This document shows positions 50,887-59,980 of a stretch of 64,000 nt of DNA, one piece after another (within the stretch, counting starts at the first letter, position 1; every line of letters starts with the position of its first letter). The notes below the pieces were generated by a model. It saw only the letters and a program-made list of their open reading frames with translations, was not told the DNA's origin and searched no databases. This DNA comes from Candidatus Latescibacterota bacterium. Its GTDB lineage: Bacteria > Latescibacterota > UBA2968 > UBA8231. The translations under genes were made by a program, and so were the position numbers. Location of the stretch: the NCBI GenBank assembly GCA_022826515.1, contig JAJDUT010000061.1, positions 1 to 64,000 of the forward strand. Reading direction: 5' to 3'.

Positions 50887-51955
50887 GTCTCAACGCGAAG
50901 TGCAGGCGCTCCTCGCGCTGAACCAAGCCGAGCGGCCCAAGCGCGTGCGGCGCTTGCTCGCCCACTTTGGCTCGGCGCAAGAAGCCCTCGCCGCCGCAAA
51001 TTGGACGGCAGCCGTAGGCTCCCGTGCGCCCGAGCAGCGTCCGACGCAGGCCGACTTCGCTTGGGCCGCCGAGCAATGGCAACGGCTCTGCGCGGCCGGC
51101 GGTCGCTGTCTGGCCCCAGCAGACGCGGACTATCCCCCATTACTGGGCCAAATCGCCGCGCCGCCCCCCGTGCTGTTCGCGCTCGGGCCGGACGACTTGG
51201 TCCCGCCCACCATAGCCATCGTCGGCTCGCGCAAGGCCTCGGACAGTGGCAAGCTGATCGCCGCCGAACTAGCCCGCGGGCTAGTGGCCCAAGGCATCTG
51301 CATCGTCAGCGGCATGGCTTTTGGCATCGACGCGGCCGCCCACCAAGCCGCGCTCGCAGCCGGCGGACGCACCATCGCCGTATTGGGCTGCGGGGCCGAC
51401 GTGCCCTATCCTCGCACCCACATCCCGCTCTACCGCCAAATCCGCGAACGGGGAGCCATCGTCTCCGAGTTTGCTTGGGGGGCGCAGCCAGAGCGGGGGG
51501 CCTTCCCGCGCCGCAACCGCATCATCAGCGGGCTGAGCTTGGGAGTGGTCATCGTCGAGGCCCCGCAAAAAAGCGGCGCACTGATTACGGTCCAACACGC
51601 GCTGGATCAAAACCGCGAGGTATTTGCCGTACCCGGGGACGTGCGTTCGGGCCGCAACGCCGGCTGCCACCGGCTCATCAAAGACGGGGCGAAGTTGGTG
51701 GAGAATGTAGAAGACGTGCTAGAGGAATTGACTATGTGGGCGGTACCGCGCCCGCAAAGTGCCCCCGCACCCACTCTGCCTCCAGAGGACGAGAGCGTCT
51801 ATGCCCTACTCTCGCGCCAACCGCGGCACATTGACGAACTCGCCCAACACAGCGCCCTCCCCCCGGCGACCCTACTCGACGTGCTGCTGAGGTTGGAACT
51901 CGACGGCCTAGTCGATCAGCTCGCAGGCAAGCGATTTTTGCGCCGCACGGGGTAA
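50879..51955 (+). CDS. dprA: DNA-processing protein DprA
   Basis: A 358-residue full-length DprA. ATG 50879 overlaps the coaD end by 8 bases. N-terminal helical head (about 1-90), Rossmann core with AIVGSRKASDSGK, VSGMAFGIDAAAHQAAL, VLGCGADVPYPRTH, FPRRNRIISGLS, SGALITVQHALDQNREVFAVPGD, and a C-terminal winged helix (ESVYALLSRQPRHIDELAQHSAL). It loads RecA on incoming single-stranded DNA in natural transformation. It contrasts with the short island relative at 21852-22499. Confidence 0.94.
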   Translation: MPESQREVQALLALNQAERPKRVRRLLAHFGSAQEALAAANWTAAVGSRAPEQRPTQADFAWAAEQWQRLCAAGGRCLAPADADYPPLLGQIAAPPPVLFALGPDDLVPPTIAIVGSRKASDSGKLIAAELARGLVAQGICIVSGMAFGIDAAAHQAALAAGGRTIAVLGCGADVPYPRTHIPLYRQIRERGAIVSEFAWGAQPERGAFPRRNRIISGLSLGVVIVEAPQKSGALITVQHALDQNREVFAVPGDVRSGRNAGCHRLIKDGAKLVENVEDVLEELTMWAVPRPQSAPAPTLPPEDESVYALLSRQPRHIDELAQHSALPPATLLDVLLRLELDGLVDQLAGKRFLRRTG

Positions 51956-51989
51956 TCTCACGCAACCACTCACACACAGATCGCCGCAT

Positions 51990-52127
51990 CTAGTCGTCCG
52001 AGTCCCCAATCTGCAACGGTTCATCGCGTTGGGATTTGTCTTGGAAAAAAGGCCGCGCCAAACGCCACAGCACGTACGCAGCGGCGATCGCGGCAACGAC
52101 GACGGCCACCGGCGTTTGCCAGTCCAC
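51990..52127 (-). CDS. FeoB-associated 45-residue membrane protein
   Basis: A small reading frame starting at GTG 52127, one base after the feoB stop. It encodes 45 residues: a short head (MDWQTP), one hydrophobic helix (VAVVVAAIAAAYVLW), a basic step (RLARP) and an acidic tail ending GDSDD. Many feo operons end in a similar single-helix protein, often Cys-rich; this one has no Cys. Position, strand and membrane helix make it a good candidate for a FeoB accessory subunit. It is convergent with dprA, leaving a 34-base gap. Confidence 0.65.
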   Translation of the reverse strand: MDWQTPVAVVVAAIAAAYVLWRLARPFFQDKSQRDEPLQIGDSDD

Positions 52128-52128
52128 G

Positions 52129-54261
52129 TCAAAAGCCCAAGGCCGTGCCGACCTGATAGGTCGCCAAGGCCCCGAGATATGCGAGGATCGTCATATAGCC
52201 AAAGCTGAACAGGGCCCAGCGATAGGAGCCGGTCTCTTTTTTTATGACGACTAGTGTCGAGAGGCACTGGGCGCAGAGAGCAAAAAATACCATGATCGAC
52301 AGCGCCACCGGCAGCGTGTAGATCGGACTGCCATCCGGCCACGTAGCAGCGGCCAAGGTCGTGCGCAGGCTCTCGGAGCCTTCGTCCTCGCCCGAGCCGA
52401 GGCTGTAGATGGTGCCCAAGGCCGAGATGATGACTTCACGAGCCGGGAAAGAAGCGATGACCGCCATGCCAATGCGCCAGTCCCATCCCAAAGGACGCAC
52501 AGCCGGCGCGACCCAGTGCCCGGCCTGACCGAGATAGCTATTTTCTACCAACTCAGCCGCTTGGCGCTTTTCCAAGGCGTCGAGGGCTGCGGGCGCAACC
52601 GCTTGGCGCTCGATTTGGTGGCGCTCGACCACGGCTTCCGAGCGCGGGAAGTACGCCAGCGCCCACATCGCAATCGTCGTCGCCAAGATGAGACTGCCAG
52701 CGCGGACGACAAAGGCCCGACTGCTGTGGTACACGCGCAGCAGCACTGTGCGCGGATCGGGCGTCTTGTACGAAGGCAACTCCAGCAAAAAGGGCGGAGG
52801 ATCGCCCTTGAGCAAGGTCCGCTTGAGCAACCAAGCCATCGGAATGGCGACGAATGCACCAAGACAATAGAAGGCGAGCAGGGTCAGCGCCTGCAAGCCA
52901 ATGACCCCACCCAACAGCGGGCGGTCCGGGACAAAGGCCCCAATGAAGAGCACGTACACCGGCAGGCGCGCCGAACAACTCATCAGCGGCGCGACCAAGA
53001 TGGTGGCAAAGCGGTCGCGCCGGTCTTCAATGGTGCGAGCGGCCATAATGCCCGGGACGGCGCAGGCAAAGCTGGACAGCAGGGGCATGAAGGCCGTGCC
53101 AGACAACCCCACGCGGGTGAGTAGCCGATCCATCAACAGCGCCGCCCGCGCCATGTAGCCGCTGTCTTCGAGCAGGGCGATAAAAAAGAACAAAATGGCG
53201 ATCTGCGGTAGGAAGATGAGCACGCCGCCGACGCCGGCAATGAGGCCATCGACGACGAGGCTTTGCAGGGCACCGGGGGGGATGAGCGCCGCGGCGCGGT
53301 CACCGCAGGCACCAAAGAGTGCGTCAATGCCATCCATCAGTGGCCCCGACCACGTGTAAATGGCTTCAAACACCAAGACGTTGACCAGCACAAAAATCGC
53401 CACGCCGAAGAGGCGGTGCGCGAGAATGCGGTCGGCCCGATCCGAGCGGCGGCTCTCTAGGCGGCTGGGCTGGTCAATCGCCCGTGCGAGCAGGCCGTCG
53501 ATCCAAACATAGCGGGCGTTGCTTTCCAGCTCGGACAGAGCATCCGCACCGCCCGTGCGCAGGCCGTGCAAGCGGTCTGCGATGCCATCACCAGCAGACG
53601 CCAACAAGCGGCGCTCGGCATAGCCGTCTTCATCGACTAGGGCGCGCAGGGCCTCTACCGAAGAGAGCGGCCCGGAGACTGCGGCTTGCAACTCGGCCAT
53701 GGCGCGCTGAAGCTGATCGGGCAGTTCCACCTGTTGCGGCCGCGTGGGTGCCGGATCCACGCTCAAATCCGCCAACGTGCGCCGCAACTCGTCCAATCCC
53801 TGCCGCCGGTGGGCGCAAATGGGCACCACTGGCGCGCCGAGCGCCGCAGACAAGGCACTAGCGTCGATGCGAATGCCTCGCCGGATGGCTATGTCCCCCA
53901 TATTGAGGGCCACGACCAAGGGCAATCCTATTTCCGCAAGTTGAGAAACCAAGTAAAAATTGCGCCGCAGGTTGCTGGCATCGACGACCGCCAAGATGCC
54001 ATCTATGGACGGCGCGTCTTGCTGTTGGCCCAAGAGCACGTCAATGGCCAGCATCTCGTCGGGCGAGTGTGCAGCGAGGCTATAGGCACCGGGCAGGTCA
54101 ATTAGCTCGAGCGCGTCGCCCCCATCCAGCGTCAGGGTCCCCACTTTGTATTCCACCGTGACGCCCGGGTAGTTGCCAGAGTGCTGCGCAAGGCCGGTCA
54201 GCGCGTTAAAAAGCGTGGTTTTGCCCGTATTGGGATTGCCAATAAGTGCGAGGGTCCGCAC
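52129..54261 (-). CDS. feoB: Ferrous iron transporter FeoB
   Basis: A 710-residue Fe(II) permease. The N-terminal G-protein domain has G1 GNPNTGKT (8-15), G3 DLPG, and G4 as NMGD (NxxD type). A GDI-like helical region follows, then the membrane part with two Gate motifs (FLPQIAILFFFIALLEDSGYMARAA and the LMSCSARLPVYVLF core with its conserved Cys). It imports ferrous iron across the inner membrane under low-oxygen conditions. Preceded by feoA and followed by a small membrane protein gene. Confidence 0.96.
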   Translation of the reverse strand: MRTLALIGNPNTGKTTLFNALTGLAQHSGNYPGVTVEYKVGTLTLDGGDALELIDLPGAYSLAAHSPDEMLAIDVLLGQQQDAPSIDGILAVVDASNLRRNFYLVSQLAEIGLPLVVALNMGDIAIRRGIRIDASALSAALGAPVVPICAHRRQGLDELRRTLADLSVDPAPTRPQQVELPDQLQRAMAELQAAVSGPLSSVEALRALVDEDGYAERRLLASAGDGIADRLHGLRTGGADALSELESNARYVWIDGLLARAIDQPSRLESRRSDRADRILAHRLFGVAIFVLVNVLVFEAIYTWSGPLMDGIDALFGACGDRAAALIPPGALQSLVVDGLIAGVGGVLIFLPQIAILFFFIALLEDSGYMARAALLMDRLLTRVGLSGTAFMPLLSSFACAVPGIMAARTIEDRRDRFATILVAPLMSCSARLPVYVLFIGAFVPDRPLLGGVIGLQALTLLAFYCLGAFVAIPMAWLLKRTLLKGDPPPFLLELPSYKTPDPRTVLLRVYHSSRAFVVRAGSLILATTIAMWALAYFPRSEAVVERHQIERQAVAPAALDALEKRQAAELVENSYLGQAGHWVAPAVRPLGWDWRIGMAVIASFPAREVIISALGTIYSLGSGEDEGSESLRTTLAAATWPDGSPIYTLPVALSIMVFFALCAQCLSTLVVIKKETGSYRWALFSFGYMTILAYLGALATYQVGTALGF

Positions 54262-54303
54262 GGAGAGTCTGCTAAACAGGAAAAACTAGGCTTCGACCTG
54301 AGT

Positions 54304-54561
54304 TCAGCCGAAGGGAACGAGGCGGATGGCGGCGGCATCCCTGCGCCGCAGCGCAAGGCGGGTCTGTCCTATTTGGACGATGATCGCGGTCCCAGAGCGC
54401 AAAACGCGCAAGTGCTCGCCGGGCAAAAAGCCCAATTCGCGCAGGCGGGCGGCCAAGCGCGCCGGGGCCAAAATTTCGGCGACGACAGCTTCGGCGTGCC
54501 GAGGCAGTTGCGATAAGTCGAGCGGGGTGTCTGAGGGGCAGGGGGTTTTGCTAAGTTCCAC
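54304..54561 (-). CDS. feoA: FeoA domain protein
   Basis: An 85-residue protein with a GTG start at 54561, 7 bases after GGAG. The SH3-like FeoA core is visible: RLRELGFLPGEHLRVLRSG followed by IIVQIGQTRLALRRRDAAAIRLV. FeoA is thought to act with the FeoB G-domain. It precedes feoB by 42 bases. Confidence 0.9.
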   Translation of the reverse strand: MELSKTPCPSDTPLDLSQLPRHAEAVVAEILAPARLAARLRELGFLPGEHLRVLRSGTAIIVQIGQTRLALRRRDAAAIRLVPFG

Positions 54562-54656
54562 GAGATAGCTCCGGCCAGATAAGGCGGCAATCAGATTAGT
54601 TGCGGGAATAAATGTTTAAGATACCAATAAGCTGTTCTGTATGCCAAACTTCTGTA

Positions 54657-54686
54657 AATATAGTCAATCGACGAGCAACACGTCAA
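54657..54686 (-). promoter_or_regulatory. Candidate feoAB promoter
   Basis: On the minus strand TTGACG (54686-54681), 18-base spacer, TATATT (54662-54657). I see no convincing Fur box over it. The rest of 54562-54773 holds no gene. Confidence 0.4.
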
Positions 54687-54773
54687 TGGATTTTTCATAT
54701 TATTTCACTGATGTTACGCATCTATCGTTATCTGCGGTTTCCTACCGCCCTGCCCGGTGTCATGCCGGCGCAC

Positions 54774-54803
54774 GTAGGGGGCGGTTTGCAAACCGCCCCC
54801 TAC
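54774..54803. repeat. Perfect 30-bp palindrome
   Basis: GTAGGGGGCGGTTTG and its exact reverse complement, with no loop. It sits 21 bases before the ATG of the next gene, in its untranslated leader. It looks like the short interspersed GTAGGGG...CCCCTAC palindromes that are dispersed in many bacterial genomes. Confidence 0.85.
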
Positions 54804-54824
54804 CTACGAAAAAGAGAGGCAGCC

Positions 54825-55703
54825 ATGATAAAATGGATCATAGGATCAATGTTGCTCGGCGCGGGCCACGTGGGCGCGGTGGATTTTTACGCGCACTGGG
54901 CCGACGGGAAGGCCGAGATCTCTAGCTATGAGGTGATTCAGCCGCGCTACGGTGAGCTGCGGCAGGGGTACGGGGTGATGATTTTCGTGACCGAGAGTCT
55001 GCATCGGCAGACCTTTATCAAGGCCGATCCGCCGACGCCGGAGGCCGACCAATTCTACGCGCTCAAGCTCAACCACATCCTCAGCTTTACGACCGGGATT
55101 TACGACTATTCGGTAATGACCTCGGTGTTCAGCCAAGTGGCGGGCGAGCGGCATCCCTTTGAGCTGCGGCGCATTTCGTTCAGCGCGCAAGAGTGGTGCG
55201 GGCAGGTTTTTGACGAGGCCCTGTTCCGCAACGGGCAGATCGACGGGCACATCAGCAGCTATTTTGCCAGCGAAGGCCGGGGGGCCTATCAGCTAGAGCA
55301 ACCAGAAAACTTCGCGAGCGAGGACCACCTGCTGATCCGCATCCGGGAGCTGCAAGGGCCGTTTATGGCGCTGGGCGAGATGCGGGAAGTGGAGATGCTG
55401 CCGAGCTTTTGGCAGCTTCGGCAGGCACATCAGCCCCATGCGACCGTGGCCGGGCGGATCCACAAGGTCGCCGAGGAGCAGATCGAAACGGCAGTCGGCG
55501 CACTGGCCAGCGTGCGGTGGGAACTGCACATCGGCCAACGGCAACGGACGCTGTGGACGGAAAGGGCCTATCCGCATCGGATTCTACGCTGGGAGGACGG
55601 CGATGGCGGGCGCGGCGAATTGATGCGGACGATGCGAGTGCCCTACTGGCAGTTGCAGGCTAACGCGGACGAGGTGTATCGTCGGGAGTTGGGTATTCCC
55701 TGA
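54825..55703 (+). CDS. Exported protein of unknown function (family often labelled Maf in error)
   Basis: A 292-residue protein starting at ATG 54825 after GAGAGG; the longer frame from 54612 crosses the palindrome and is unlikely. A short signal-like segment (IKWIIGSMLLGAGHVGA) leads into YAHWADGKAEISSYEVIQPRYGELRQGYGVMIFVTE, a pattern found in many Bacteroidota and FCB proteins of unknown function, sometimes annotated as a septum formation inhibitor without evidence. The protein is beta-rich and probably periplasmic. No partner genes are evident. Confidence 0.7.
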   Translation: MIKWIIGSMLLGAGHVGAVDFYAHWADGKAEISSYEVIQPRYGELRQGYGVMIFVTESLHRQTFIKADPPTPEADQFYALKLNHILSFTTGIYDYSVMTSVFSQVAGERHPFELRRISFSAQEWCGQVFDEALFRNGQIDGHISSYFASEGRGAYQLEQPENFASEDHLLIRIRELQGPFMALGEMREVEMLPSFWQLRQAHQPHATVAGRIHKVAEEQIETAVGALASVRWELHIGQRQRTLWTERAYPHRILRWEDGDGGRGELMRTMRVPYWQLQANADEVYRRELGIP

Positions 55704-55725
55704 AAAGTGGCTGGCGACCGTCTCG

Positions 55726-58182
55726 TCACTGACGATTTCCTTCCATCGCCTTTAGCAGGGCCGTGCGATTGGCACGTGCGGTTTCTAGGTTCGGATTGAG
55801 GAAAAGCGCTCGGTCGAAGCTGTGCAGCGCCTCGTTGCTTCTGCCCAAGTAGAAGAAGACGATGCCTATGTTGCCATGGGCCACTGCGTCGCTCGGGTCA
55901 ATGGCGATGAGGCGCTGAAAAAGTTCCAGCGCCTCATCGTAGCGCTGCTGATCCGACCTCAGATGGGCTAGCCTACGAATAGCTTTCGTATAATGTGGGT
56001 CTATCTCTAAAGCGCGCTTGTAGTATTCTGTCGCCACCTCGGGTTGCCCGTTTTCCTGTGATGTCTGTCCCATGAGGCAATGCAACTCAATCGCCTGCGG
56101 CGAGGCCGGATCCAACGCCACCGCCTGCGCCATAAGGTCAATCGCTTCTTCGTAGCGTCCCTGTGGCGTGAGTACTTCGATCAATTTCCGGCAAGCGTCC
56201 ACATCCTGCGGATTGAGCGCGATGGCGCGGCGCAAATGGGTTTCCGCCTCCTCAGAACGTCCCAGCACATTGAGAATCGCGCCAAGGTTAAAATGGGCCT
56301 TAGCGTATTCCGGGTCTTGCTCTATGGCAACGCGGGTTGCATCCAAGGCTTCCGCATATCGGCCCTGTTTGTACAAGGCTGCGCCTAAGCTGAAGTGAGC
56401 GTCCACATCCTGCGGATTGAGCGCGATGGCGCGGCGCAAATGGGTTTCGGCTTCCTCAAAACGCCCCAGCACATTGAGAATCGCGCCAAGGTTAAAATGA
56501 GCTTCAAAGAAATCTGGGTCTTGTTTTATTTCTAGGGCAACGCGGGTTGCGTCCAAGGCTTCCACATATCGGCCCTGTTTGTACAGAACGTCGCCTAAGT
56601 TGAGGTGGGCATCCCGCGCTTGTGGATTGAGTGCGATGGCGCGGCGCAAGTGGGTTTCTGCTTCCTCGGAACGTCCCAGTGTGTTGAGAATCGCGCCAAG
56701 GTTAAAATGGGCCTTAGCGTATTCCGGGCGTCGCTCTAGGGCGACGCGGGTTGCCTCAAGGGCTTCCTCATACCGGCCCTGATCATACAGGGCGTCGCCT
56801 AAGTTGAGGTAGGCATCCCGCGCCTGCGGGTTGTGTGCGATGATGTGGCGATTAAGAGTTTCGTCGTCCCGATAGACGCTTGCCTGCCGCCACGTCAGCA
56901 GCCCCAGCACAACGATAACCACCGCCGCAACGGTCCACGCGCCCTGCTGCCACCAGTCCGACAGGCGACCCACGCCATACGTGACCGCACCGATGACGAC
57001 GGCCATAACCCCAATACCAGCCAAGTACTGAAAACGGTCGGCGACAAAAGCAAACTGCATATAGCCGTAATCGACAAAGCCCAACACCGGCGATAGCGTG
57101 ACCGCAAAAAACAACGCCCCAGCCAGTGGTCCACGCCCAATCTGATGCCGAAAGTGCCAGAGGGTCAGGGCCAACGCGGCAGTGGCGATGACATACCCCC
57201 AAGCCAGCGGATCGGCGACGCGAATGTCCCAACGCGGATAGACGACGGCCAACTCAGACGGCCACAGCAACTTACCTGCATAAAACCACAGGGCGTGGGC
57301 GGCGATGAGTACCCGTTCGGTTAATGAATAGCCGAGAGACAAAGCCTCTCTAGACTGATAAAACGACAAGTCGCCGACCGTGATGGCTAGCCCTACCACC
57401 CCAAACGGCACGATCCGCAATAGGTCGGTTGCAGTCACCCGGCCTTGTTGCCACCAAGGCCAGAGCAAAAGCGCCACCGGCAGCGTAACCACGATGGACT
57501 TGCTCAAAAGACCCGCCGCATACAACGCCAGCGAACACACATACCACCCTCGGCGCGACTGCTCCACAAAACGCATCCACACCAGCACTGCTGCAAGATA
57601 GAACAAGCCCGAAAGCACGTCCTTGCGCTCAATGACCCATGCGACCGACTCCACGTGCAGAGGATGCACCGCAAACACCGCAGCCACCACCCACGCCCCG
57701 GGCACTGACAACCGACGCATCAGATGCCAGACCAAAAGCGTATTCCCTAAGTGCAGCAACACGTTGACGATGTGATAGCCCGCCGGATCAAATCCCCACA
57801 GCTTGTGCTCTAGCCAGAACGTCGTATAGACCAGCGGCCAGTAATGCCCCTCCCCTTCAATAGTGCTAGGGGAGAACCAGATTTGCCACAGGCCGGATAC
57901 GTCCCGAACTGGCTTGGCGGCGGTGAGTATGCTATCGTCCCAGACGAAGCCCCCCCACAGCATCGCCGGCAGATAGCAGATGGCCACCAGTAAGCTGAGC
58001 GCGACAAGAGCCAGCGCGTCCTGCCGCGAGCAAGATGTCGCCGCTGTTAGGGATGATGTGGTCTCAACCGTCTGCTGGGCTTTTGCGTCGTCGCGGGCGG
58101 CCTGCCTGCGATCCTGCCGCGAAGGCTTGGATGCGACAGATCGGTGGTGCGGTGTCTTTTCTGTAGGTCTTCTCTTGGCCAT
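55726..58182 (-). CDS. TMTC-like multi-pass membrane protein with C-terminal TPR repeats (copy 1)
   Basis: An 818-residue protein. A basic cytoplasmic head is followed by about ten membrane helices (residues 50-430) of the GT-C type: GGFVWDDSIL with the acidic pair, HYWPLVYTTFWLEHKLWG, HIVNVLLHLGNTLLVW, AVHPLHVESVAWVIERKDVLSGLFY. These match the TMTC/PMT-like proteins. Residues 450-810 are TPR repeats, including a near-identical two-TPR block of 68-70 residues present three times. Eukaryotic TMTC proteins are O-mannosyltransferases; a role in protein or surface glycosylation here is inference. It is the last gene of the operon that begins with its paralogue at 63502. Confidence 0.8.
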   Translation of the reverse strand: MAKRRPTEKTPHHRSVASKPSRQDRRQAARDDAKAQQTVETTSSLTAATSCSRQDALALVALSLLVAICYLPAMLWGGFVWDDSILTAAKPVRDVSGLWQIWFSPSTIEGEGHYWPLVYTTFWLEHKLWGFDPAGYHIVNVLLHLGNTLLVWHLMRRLSVPGAWVVAAVFAVHPLHVESVAWVIERKDVLSGLFYLAAVLVWMRFVEQSRRGWYVCSLALYAAGLLSKSIVVTLPVALLLWPWWQQGRVTATDLLRIVPFGVVGLAITVGDLSFYQSREALSLGYSLTERVLIAAHALWFYAGKLLWPSELAVVYPRWDIRVADPLAWGYVIATAALALTLWHFRHQIGRGPLAGALFFAVTLSPVLGFVDYGYMQFAFVADRFQYLAGIGVMAVVIGAVTYGVGRLSDWWQQGAWTVAAVVIVVLGLLTWRQASVYRDDETLNRHIIAHNPQARDAYLNLGDALYDQGRYEEALEATRVALERRPEYAKAHFNLGAILNTLGRSEEAETHLRRAIALNPQARDAHLNLGDVLYKQGRYVEALDATRVALEIKQDPDFFEAHFNLGAILNVLGRFEEAETHLRRAIALNPQDVDAHFSLGAALYKQGRYAEALDATRVAIEQDPEYAKAHFNLGAILNVLGRSEEAETHLRRAIALNPQDVDACRKLIEVLTPQGRYEEAIDLMAQAVALDPASPQAIELHCLMGQTSQENGQPEVATEYYKRALEIDPHYTKAIRRLAHLRSDQQRYDEALELFQRLIAIDPSDAVAHGNIGIVFFYLGRSNEALHSFDRALFLNPNLETARANRTALLKAMEGNRQ
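56193..56830 (-). repeat. Tandem 204-210-bp repeat encoding paired TPRs
   Basis: Three copies of a two-TPR block; the shared GCGATGGCGCGGCGCAA stretch recurs at about 56219, 56423 and 56633, so the spacing is 204 then 210 bases. High identity indicates recent expansion. Confidence 0.8.
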
Positions 58183-58213
58183 TTAATGAATCGGGGATTC
58201 TGTGCTTTTGCGG

Positions 58214-59935
58214 CTATCTATCTCCCGCTTTTTTGTCGGCAAAGCGAATGCCCGCATTGGGTGGCGGCGTGGGCTCCTCGGGATAGAGTTCACGCATCAC
58301 CTTGGTGAAGGTGCCACCAGCGATCGTCGGAGCGTACTCCTGCCATCGGCGTATAGCCGGCTCATCGGCATCTCGGCACAGGACTCGAATGCTACCGAAT
58401 GTTTTTTCTACCGAGTAGCCGGGAATAGAAGTAGCCGGATCCGCCGACACAATGTGGCTGACCGAGGCTGAAATCTCATCCACCTCTATCTTTTTTGGAT
58501 CCGCGAATATAAGGTGCCCTGTATTGGAGTCGTAGAACGGTATAGCGCGATGCAAATAGTAATAACCGGGAAGGTTGAAATAGGGACGGTCCACCTGCCA
58601 CACCGCGGAGACTGCGGACGCACTGGCAAGATAGCGGTACGCAGCGAAAATCGGGTCCTGATTGCGCAAGAAGCCGACGATGCCGGTCTCCCTTGAATAA
58701 GCCTTATATACTTTGTCTTGATACGGCAGCGCGTTCAGGATACCGGCTAGGGAAACCGCTGCGAAGGATGCCGTCAGCACAAGGGAAGTCGGCCCCAACA
58801 ACATGCGCGACCTGCCCGCGCTAGCGCGGGACGCAAACCACACCACAAAGTCTGCGCCAATCAGCAGCCAGAGCGGAATGACGACGAAGATGAAGCGATA
58901 CTCTTTGTGCGACTGCGCCGAGTGGATCAGCAGCGTCAGGGCGATAAGCGTCAGCAGGAATTCGTAGCGTCGAAGGTCGGGCAAAGCCAAGACGCACAGG
59001 GCTACCAGCCCCATATTGGCGATCAGGAGCCAATAGAGGAATTGCCACGCGGGGCTTTCACCGGCGCGCAAGTCGCCAAGGGCGAGATTGACGCGGATGT
59101 TGACGACGTAGGAGTGGAACAAGCCGCCGTCCCACGTAATCGCGTCGAATACGCCGACAGCGACGAAGACCGTGGCCGCAGCTAGCACGAGCTGCATCTT
59201 CTTCTCGGTGCGCAAAAAGAACAAGCCGAGGACCACCAAGGCCAACGGAGCATACTGCACCCGAATCGCCGCCGTTAGCACCGCCAACACCGCCACTGCC
59301 AAAATCTCCCGCAGTCTGTCCGGCGCAGGCCGCACACACAGCACAAGCAAGGCCACCAACAGGGCCGTGGCGACAAATTCGGTCATCGGCTTGTGGGCAA
59401 AACCGACCAGCTCATACCAGAAAGCACCCATCAGCAACGCGACCCGCGCCACAGTCTCGCCAAAGTGCCAGCGGGCAAAAAAGTACATGCTCGCTGGGAT
59501 GAGCAAAGAAATCGCGCAAAACGCGAGCTTGACGCCGCCGACGTACCAAGCAGGCTGACCGAGGCCGACGATGTCGAACAACTTCAAGACCCCAGCGACC
59601 AACCCGGGCACTAGCCACGAACGGGCACCGTATAAGTACTCCCAGTAGGTTACACCGTTGCCGAAGACCAAGCGATGCGCCGGCTCCAGATACTGCATGA
59701 TCTCGTCGGGGTGTAAAACAAAGTCTCCGGACAGGGCAATAGCCGCCCGTGCGACAAAGGCCAGCGCGAGCACCGGCAGTAAAAATTTCCACGACCGCTC
59801 GTCGGGAGGGGACGAATGTAGCAGGAGGTCAGCCATTGAGTGCAGGCGCACGGACCAAGGCAGCGCCTGCTTGCGCTTCTCCCGGCGTGAGGCCGCGCCG
59901 CGACCATGCGGTTGAGACCGATTGCGCTTGGACAA
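58214..59935 (-). CDS. GT22 family (Alg9/PIG-B-like) glycosyltransferase
   Basis: A 573-residue integral membrane protein. The TTG start at 59935 is supported by AGGAG 7 bases upstream. After a basic head, the first loop contains HPDEIMQYLEPAHRLVFG and YWEYLYGARSWLVPG, the HPDE and TWEY-like motifs of the GT22 mannosyltransferases (Alg9, PIG-B); about ten helices follow, then a soluble C-terminal domain. Later motif HKEYRFIFVVIPLWLL is also typical of that family. It should transfer a sugar from a lipid-phosphate donor on the periplasmic side. It lies between gtrA-like and TMTC-like genes. Confidence 0.82.
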   Translation of the reverse strand: MSKRNRSQPHGRGAASRREKRKQALPWSVRLHSMADLLLHSSPPDERSWKFLLPVLALAFVARAAIALSGDFVLHPDEIMQYLEPAHRLVFGNGVTYWEYLYGARSWLVPGLVAGVLKLFDIVGLGQPAWYVGGVKLAFCAISLLIPASMYFFARWHFGETVARVALLMGAFWYELVGFAHKPMTEFVATALLVALLVLCVRPAPDRLREILAVAVLAVLTAAIRVQYAPLALVVLGLFFLRTEKKMQLVLAAATVFVAVGVFDAITWDGGLFHSYVVNIRVNLALGDLRAGESPAWQFLYWLLIANMGLVALCVLALPDLRRYEFLLTLIALTLLIHSAQSHKEYRFIFVVIPLWLLIGADFVVWFASRASAGRSRMLLGPTSLVLTASFAAVSLAGILNALPYQDKVYKAYSRETGIVGFLRNQDPIFAAYRYLASASAVSAVWQVDRPYFNLPGYYYLHRAIPFYDSNTGHLIFADPKKIEVDEISASVSHIVSADPATSIPGYSVEKTFGSIRVLCRDADEPAIRRWQEYAPTIAGGTFTKVMRELYPEEPTPPPNAGIRFADKKAGDR

Positions 59936-59980
59936 AAGCTATCTCCTAGTGTGCTTATTCATCTCAGCAAGCAAGGCCGA

